From positions 434,001-498,000 of the forward strand of contig CM060731.1 in the NCBI GenBank assembly GCA_030704615.1: a stretch of 64,000 nt of DNA, read 5' to 3'. Origin of the DNA: Takakia lepidozioides (Eukaryota; Streptophyta; Takakiopsida; Takakiales; Takakiaceae). The first letter of the stretch is position 1. Each line of letters opens with the position of its first letter. Made by a program: the position numbers and the translations under genes. The notes beneath the pieces are model-generated. The model made no database searches and was not told the origin of the DNA. It saw only the letters and a list, made by a program, of their open reading frames with translations. Positions 58,401-64,000 of this stretch are shown here, in pieces.

Positions 58401-61095
58401 GCACTCTTTATAAAGGGCTCGTCTCTCAGCTATCTTGAGTTTGATCTCATTGGTCCACCAATTAACAGCTCTACCGCAGACAATTAGTTTCCTCCCAATG
58501 ATCTTGTCAGCCACGGAGGAGCAATTGGACAAAATACATCAGTTCTGTCGATCAACACATTGGCACACTGGGGAAACAAATTTTTGTCCATTATGATATA
58601 GTCCACAATGGAACGTTCCCCAGTTTGGGGTTTCTCACGAGTCCACTGCACTTGGTCACCTCTTGTCCTGTTATTCAAGGTCAAAAGCTGAAGCTCTTCT
58701 AGACAGTTAATTAACTGTCTGCCATTAGAATTCAGCTCGTCCTCACCAAAAGGCCCAATGATATCGTCCTGATGGAGCCCTTAGCCCACCCGGGCATTGA
58801 AGTCACCCAATAGCACTACCTGACCTTTGGCAAGGAACGAAGCACAGTCCAGCTTTACATCTTCGAAGGCTTTGTCTGCGTCAGCACTAAGGGTCCCCTC
58901 TGTGGGCATGTAAACACAACCCACAAAGAGGTCCTTCGTACTCATGCCGCCCTTCAGATTCAGTTTTAGCCAGATACTATGCTCGTACCTCGAACCCTAT
59001 TTGATAATTTCACAATTATCAAACAAGAAATCACGGACAAAGAATCCAACCCCTTTTTGACCGCGTTTGGCAGAGGCTGCCTTGAGAGTACACATCCTAC
59101 CTGCCCATTTATAACCATTGACATCTCCAACCAGTTTATCCGACATTTCCCATGTTTCTTGCCCAGCACAGATATGAATATCATTAGTCTGAAGGACTTG
59201 TCCCACTTCGAGTTGTTTCCTTTGGTTAGTAAGCCCTGAGAAGTTGAAAGTGGCCAGCCGCAAGCCAGCCCTTTGCATGTGAATTGTTTGTCGTCTAGGT
59301 AGCTTGTGATTGCTCCTGGACGGCCAACCGTTCTGCAAAGGGGGGACAGTTACCCCATGTGTAGATTTTGCTCGTCTTGTGTAAACTTTGAGAATTGGTA
59401 AACCATTCAGGGTACCAAATCCTTCAGTTACACGACGCACAGGCTCAGCACACTTAGGGGCATATTGTCCGTCAGACTGCTTGGGGACATTTACCCCGTG
59501 TATAGATTTTGCTTGTCTGGTGTAGACTTTGAGGATTGGTAAACCATTTAGAGTACCAAATCCTTCAGTTACACGACGTTCAGGCTCTGCACACTTAGGG
59601 ACAGATTGTCCATCTGACGGCTTGCGGACAATTACCCTGTGTATAGAATTTGTTCGTCTTGTGTAAACCTTGAGGATTGGTAAACCATTCAGAGTACCAA
59701 ATCCTTCAAATTCAGGACGTTCGGGTTCTGTACACTTAGGGGCATCTTGTCCTTCTGGCTGTTTGGATTCAACCTCATCCAGAGCATCAAACCGATTAGA
59801 AACTCTCAAGTTGAAGTCCTTGCCCTTGGTTGTCTTCCGAGAGCGCCCCATTGAATCACCAATGTCTAAGACCACTCTCCAGCCAGTCAAGGGACGAACT
59901 TCTTTGAGATTGAATTGATGTGGGACTCTATTAGAAGCACTTTTGGTCATTGCAACCTTCAACGTACCCCTGTTATCAAGTCTCGAGATGGAACCATTAG
60001 CCATGAAATCCAAGCCTAAGCTAGAGCATGTAGTTTTAAAGGACACATCGTCCATCCTGGGATTCACCCCAAAAACTACACATGAAGCCCTAGATTTGGC
60101 ATAAGTAACCAATTCCCAGGAATCACCCTGCGGAGTGTTGATGTCATACGACTGCCCAATTTGGGCGGAGGGGCTGCCCCCAAGCGGTAGGGGTCCGCTT
60201 GTTACCATTCAGAGATCACACTCCAGGGAGTTGCAGGGAATGGCCCGTGTAGGCATATTCTAAAGAGGGAAAGGCCCCAAGCTTTACAACTAAATCCAAT
60301 GCACTACCTTACCTGGAGCAAAGCACTTCAGGTCGAAACAAACAAGGACACGAGGTCACAAGGCCGGCATTTAGTCACAGAGACATTAATGTACTCCCGT
60401 ATCAAGTCCACCCAATGGCAATAGGCTTCCTAGAGGACAGGGAGAATGTGTGTGAGAGAGAGAAAGAGAGAGAGACGAGACCATCACTAGAGTTAGCTTG
60501 CTATGGCCTTGGACTTTACGCAGCTCAGAGTAGAGATGATGATGTCTCATTGTTCGTTCCCTGGGAAGGAGATGCATTTGAGGGCATTGTCCACATGGGA
60601 TACTTAACCATCTGTAAGTTGTGTGGAGTTCTATGGGCCAAAACTTGCCATAGCTTGGACATAGTGGGAGATTTGTTCTCTAGATTTTGCTTGCTGTCTC
60701 CTGGTGAGCATAGACCATGCACCCAGTTGGGTGGGAGGAGGGAAGGGTAGGAGATGGGTTTGACAGAGGACAGCAGAATGGGGTCCACTGCTATCGCTGC
60801 CGGTGCACTGCACCAGTAAGACCTACCTGAGATTGAGTTGGCACTGGCCGACACAAAACTTATGGCTCTAGTATCAACCGGAGAAGAGAAATGAGGGAGT
60901 TTCGACTGATCGGATGTGTTTGTTGGCCAGGTGTCGAACACATTCTACTTCACATTCTCACTCGACCCTGCATTTGTGAAGGTTGGTACATTAAATGTGC
61001 GCAGAGTGCTGCCTGCCACTGAAGAAGAGGGGCATGGCTATCTTGCTCGCTACGATGCCGACCACCTGGTTAACTCTTGCTTACTTACCCATTAA
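52491..61095 (+). CDS. Acyl-CoA thioesterase, double hotdog domain (ACOT9-like, probably mitochondrial)
   Basis: Hydrolyses acyl-CoA to free fatty acid and CoA. The six exons are 52491-53177, 53621-53798, 54108-54376, 54550-54783, 55509-55637 and 60931-61095, all GT-AG with matching phases, giving 553 residues. The first roughly 60-130 residues are Arg/Ser-rich with few acids, consistent with an organellar targeting peptide. The first hotdog region runs from KPLSLWPGMYHSPV to VAWVGRSSMEIRMEV, VDGTEVMDKADVALIANFTFV. The second begins NAIICQPQQRNMHGRIFGGFLMRRAYELA, the ACOT9-type signature, followed by VDHVDFRRPV and DVGDLLRFKSCVLYTE. The last exon (NTFYFTFSLDPA, ending NSCLLTH) completes it. 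Exons 5 and 6 are 5.3 kb apart because the intron holds a 4.5-kb LINE. The exact start among N-terminal Met codons is a choice of the first in-frame ATG. Confidence 0.9.
55944..55958. repeat. Target-site duplication of the long LINE (left)
   Basis: TGTGTGTGAGAGAGA at 55944-55958 recurs at 60447-60461. It is simple-sequence DNA, so chance similarity cannot be excluded. Confidence 0.5.
57074..58532 (-). pseudogene. LINE reverse transcriptase coding region (frameshifted)
   Basis: Two long frames (58532-57615 and 57670-57074) together cover the RT fingers, palm and thumb. The first holds NWWTNEIKLKIAERRALYK, FWSALQRLYKP and the R/K-rich GNYRCITLLNAVGK. The second holds YVFFLDVKKAYDTVWRDGLW (with the first palm Asp), DQGVAQGCTLSPLLFNVFIN and the FADD catalytic box. 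The frameshift lies near 57660. In a functional element this protein would carry out target-primed reverse transcription. Confidence 0.85.
58780..60208 (-). pseudogene. LINE N-terminal region and endonuclease (interrupted)
   Basis: A 403-residue frame from an ATG at 60206-60208 to a stop at 58997. Residues 1-130 have no recognised domain. Residues of about 145-300 are three 47-residue repeats (GFGTLNGLPILKVYTRR ... PKCAEPE). From about residue 310 an APE-type endonuclease begins (ATFNFSGLTNQRKQ, HICAGQETW, GVGFFVRD). It continues after the stop with VGCVYMPTEG and LLGDFNARVG on the minus strand to about 58780. The endonuclease is in the same frame as the N-terminal region, so this LINE appears to use a single fused ORF rather than a separate ORF1. 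Confidence 0.75.
59340..59762 (-). repeat. Three in-frame 141-bp tandem repeats in the LINE ORF
   Basis: The block 'aaaccatt.agagtaccaaatccttca' recurs at about 59400, 59541 and 59682, a spacing of exactly 141 bases (47 codons). Each unit encodes GFGTLNGLPILKVYTR followed by a basic stretch and a PKCAEPxR-type motif. A partial Cys-Pro-rich unit precedes the first. Confidence 0.88.
60447..60930. other. Remainder of thioesterase intron 5 with a decayed LINE 3' end
   Basis: After the (GA)n run (60450-60476), 60690-60835 shows a decayed minus-strand LINE 3' end ('gcacccagttgggtggga', then 'cagtaagacctacctga'; compare 56000-56085). Nothing else was recognised. Confidence 0.4.
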
Positions 61096-62520
61096 GTTTG
61101 CCAATGTATCTGTCTGCTGGAGCCTCTAGACGGCACTCTCAATCATGAACATTCAACAAGGTGGGAGGGAGCAAAGTGACTCCTAAGATCCCCACTGTTT
61201 TGGAGCGTTTCTGAAAGGACCCTGGACTGTGAGAATTCCAAAAGGCCCTGGGACATTTTAGTTGGTTCACTGTGGGCCCATGCTCAATAGCTATATATCT
61301 CATAAAAGCTCAATTGGTCATAGGGTTCTCCATACCTGCTGCTAGTGGTTTGACGTGAGGTCCACAAAATGACAATGATGATGAAAGTTGTGCTCCAAGA
61401 AAATAGTTATACACAATTTGGATGCTCACATCCCTGGCTAGATGATGCAAATCGGCTGGCACCTGCAAAATTGTGCTCATGCCAGCCATTTTCAGGTGGC
61501 AAAAATTTATGGTTTTGTGTGATGGAATGTCCTTAAAAATACTCAGAAAATAGGTGATGTTTTATCAATCGTAGCTCATCCCATCACACAACTTTCACTT
61601 TTCCTGCTATGGAAACTAAAGTTCCATACAAATTTGTTTATGCAGTCTATAGAGGACTGAAGGCCTCCAAGGAATCTGAGATCCTGCCTGTTACAGCAGT
61701 TGCCATCTTGTCGGTAACTTTTCAGCATGCTACCATGGTCTTCTGTTTTCAGGAGTTGGACAGGCCCATTCAAAGACCTTGGCTGCCACACAGAGAAAGA
61801 GGTGACTCCAGTTGAAGTCAACAATATGAAGAGCCTCCTTCCTCAATAGAAATACTGCCCTATACTTTGGGTCACCAAAGGCTAAGTTACATTATGCAAA
61901 AAGGACCCAAGTGTGGTCTCCTTCTTGGGTCTCCCTCCGTGGTCTCCTTAGAAAACTCATAACTCTTGCAGTTCAATTCATTCTTTATGGATAATGAGGG
62001 ATGGACTATTGCACCGGGGCATCAAGAACTCCCTGGTGTCAAAAGGCCAGCAGCAGGTCTCTGGGGAGTTCATGTACATCTACTCTAGACCCTGATAAGC
62101 ACAGATTTTAGTTTGTGTTGTCATTGAAAGCAAATACTGGAAGATAAGCAAATGAATTGAAGTGTGGCTAACTTCACATCTCAAAAGTTGTTGTCACAGT
62201 GAGTAATGATGTACAGGAGTTACAAGAGACTTATCAATGTGCCTAGGTATATGCCAAATGCAACTGAAGGGGACCAGCTTTGCTTCCTCGGACCTTAGTG
62301 ACAAGTATCAAGGTTTCTAGTTTCTACAAACTAAGCAGTTTATCAACACTTGTTGCACTTACATTTAAACCCCGGGCTACCACAGTTTATGGATGTTGCA
62401 TATGAGAAACTCAATTAGAGTTTGCGAGCGAGGCCTTCAATGTCTCACACCCATGTGTGGGAGCCTTAAAGACTCACCCATTTTCAGATTGGGGGTGTTG
62501 TCACCATCCACCCTCTTCAG
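61096..62520. other. Downstream of the thioesterase gene, no gene recognised
   Basis: Probably includes the 3' untranslated region. No coding or RNA signal was seen. Confidence 0.35.
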
Positions 62521-62795
62521 GACCAGCACAAACATAGCCCCTGCGCCTCTGTTCAGCAACTTTCAAATTCTGGAAGCTGAGACTAAAGCCCACGGTCTAA
62601 TAGTTGGGCAGCTCACACGCAGCAGATAGATGCTTGAGGGAAGGTCTCAGTTCTAGAGGAAATCTGGAGAGCCCGAAGTAATAGTTTATATGAAGGTAAG
62701 TCCAGTATCCCTCACAAAGGAGTGTCTGTTCACTATCGTTTTGCCCAAAGTGGGTGCAGGGTCTATGGCAACAACGTCTTATGAGTACATTTCTC
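62505..62795 (+). mobile_element. LINE 3'-terminal fragment
   Basis: 'ccctcttcaggaccagcacaaacatagcccctgcgcctctgttcagcaactttcaaattctggaagctgagactaaagccc' parallels 33885-33965. It ends with 'gcaacaacgtcttatgagtacatttctctctctcc', the family terminus next to a TC run. A further partial terminus ('gttctgtggccacaaggctacagcaagcaac') follows at 62915-62950. Confidence 0.65.
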
Positions 62796-62959
62796 TCTCT
62801 CCAAAGTAACCTCCCCCTCACGGAATCTGCTTTCCACGATTCTAGCAGCTCCCGGCTCCTCTGCCTTCCGCCTCCCCACTGTTTCCAACCTTTCTGCTTC
62901 ATCCAAACTGTACGCGGGGTTCTGTGGCCACAAGGCTACAGCAAGCAACAAATAATGAC

Positions 62960-64000
62960 CACCTCATGCTCTCCAGCGTTTGTCACAGAGTGTACCGTTC
63001 ACAGGCACCTAAGAGAGATCATGATTGAGACCCACGGACACGCTGTGACATTGCTTCTTGTTACATGTAAGAGCCTCTGTCGCAGTTTTAGGGGTGAATT
63101 CTGCGTACAATTTATCAATGTCGCCAGGTAGCTATGAAGGCACCACGCCGGGCTGCAGGGTGTCTGCTGAGGTCTGGGGTCCAGGACTTTACCTCTTACT
63201 TGGAGAAGACTGGCTCATATTCACTGTCGGAGTACCATTCCCCCTATACATCTGGGTCCAGTGGGAGGCACATTAGTGACCCACTACCTATGAGTCCAAA
63301 AGTGTCAGCTCATCCATCATTACAGCATCATGAATACAATCCTCCAACATGCCAAAATTGTCTCCTTGTCCATTCTCTGCGTGCTTTCACCTTGAAGCTT
63401 TCACCTCTTGAAGCATGACACCTTAGTACAAGGCCCTCATAAGGTCTCCATGAAATTGATGGTTACATACACATTGTCAGTTAGTGGTACCCCTACTGGT
63501 ATATCAAACCTGACAGCAGGCCTGCAAGTAGGGTCATGAATCCAATGATCAAGTAATTGAGGCCCTCCCTCATATCAATTTTGTCAGGGTCATAGAGTAT
63601 TTGGGGTCTTTGGCTTTGGTGACCAGCTTGGTCTTGATCTGAGTGCTTTGTCTCTCCACTTCAAAGTGTGTAGCTTTATGGTTTTATTTTCATATGTTTA
63701 TAATTGACTGATGTTTTATGCGTCCCTGTCCCCCTTCTGGATTGCAGGGTGTGCTGCCTTTCCAAACCATAAGCCAAATACAAGCAGAAGGCACAGAATG
63801 ACTTGATAACTCAAGTTGTGTTCACATGGTATGTGTCAGAAATGTGTAGACACAATGTGAAGGCGTTTTGATGTGGGATCTACAAACATGCTCAAGTCCT
63901 GTCCCCTTCCCAGCCATATACCAGAAGAATTACACTTCTGCACTCTCCTCATATTTGGCTCTTCTTAGGCGAAGGTGTATCCCTTCTAGAGTCAAGGTTA
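62960..64000. other. Intergenic to the window edge, no gene recognised
   Basis: Plus-strand open frames at 63058-63276 and 63134-63418 have no recognisable domain. An exon of an unrelated gene cannot be excluded. Confidence 0.3.

Larger units (their letters stand above)
55959..60446 (-). mobile_element. Nearly full-length LINE retrotransposon in the thioesterase intron 5
   Basis: This is about 4.5 kb, transcribed leftwards. From its 5' end (right) come a leader (60446-60209), an N-terminal region with three 141-bp tandem repeats, an APE-type endonuclease (LRLATFNFSGLTNQRK; later GDFNARVG region near 58790), a reverse transcriptase (GGPDGIVNELIKHGG; KKGDREEPGNYRCITLL; MFADDF as the catalytic box) and a C-terminal CCHC finger (CNCPLYGQSEDSIHFLIHC; the second Cys is changed to Tyr here). 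Several stops and frameshifts (about 58985, 58780, 58520, 57660, 57100, 56960, 56400) show it is inactive. Its 3' end is GAGTAC followed by a pyrimidine microsatellite, with no poly(A). Confidence 0.88.

Noticed and set aside
63058-63418. Two overlapping open frames near the right edge
   Set aside because: No domain or splice evidence; treated as intergenic.
1-64000. CRISPR arrays, bacterial operons, ribosome-binding sites, rRNA genes
   Set aside because: The sequence is plant nuclear DNA with spliceosomal introns; no regularly spaced short repeats or rRNA motifs were seen.

Overview
This is nuclear DNA of a land plant. The genes have many short exons and GT-AG introns, and four conserved single-copy eukaryotic genes can be assembled exon by exon: RPC4 (RNA polymerase III subunit), VPS53 (GARP/EARP tethering subunit), SYF2 (spliceosome factor) and an ACOT9-like acyl-CoA thioesterase. 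Plant-type PPR fragments, heavy-metal-associated plant proteins and teloboxes fit this. The style of the PPR and metal-binding proteins and the heavy transposon load suggest a non-seed plant (moss, lycophyte or fern). That placement is an impression; the species is not resolved.

Layout. 1-5224 is the 5' part of a minus-strand LTR retrotransposon (LTR, primer site, gag, two zinc knuckles, aspartic protease). After the protease, in the same reading frame, comes a cytosine-5 DNA methyltransferase domain with motifs I, IV (catalytic PCQ), VI (ENV), VIII, IX and X. It runs off the left edge, so any reverse transcriptase would lie outside the window. The element sits inside a PPR gene whose remnant is at 5225-6215. 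6.2-12.8 kb holds decayed genes, PPR fragments, a CACTA-like end, a second gag-like frame with the same clean in-frame stops, and a 535-bp inverted-repeat transposon. 12.9-25.2 kb is a three-copy segmental duplication (forward, inverted, forward), each copy with one intact gene for a single-HMA-domain metal-binding protein. A MULE-type transposase fragment lies between copies two and three.

25.8-44.7 kb holds RPC4 (minus) and VPS53 (plus) head to head. VPS53 has 24 exons; its introns contain LINE fragments and a tRNA-derived SINE. 44.7-48.2 kb is intergenic with dispersed repeats. SYF2 occupies 48.27-49.66 kb. The thioesterase gene spans 52.49-61.10 kb because its last intron carries a nearly full-length 4.5-kb LINE. 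61.1-64 kb is non-coding with LINE debris.

The host genes are housekeeping functions (Pol III transcription, Golgi retrieval, splicing, acyl-CoA hydrolysis) and do not form a pathway. The observation of most interest is the retrotransposon-borne DNA methyltransferase. The LINE family, with microsatellite-associated insertion sites and an in-frame 141-bp tandem repeat, comes second.
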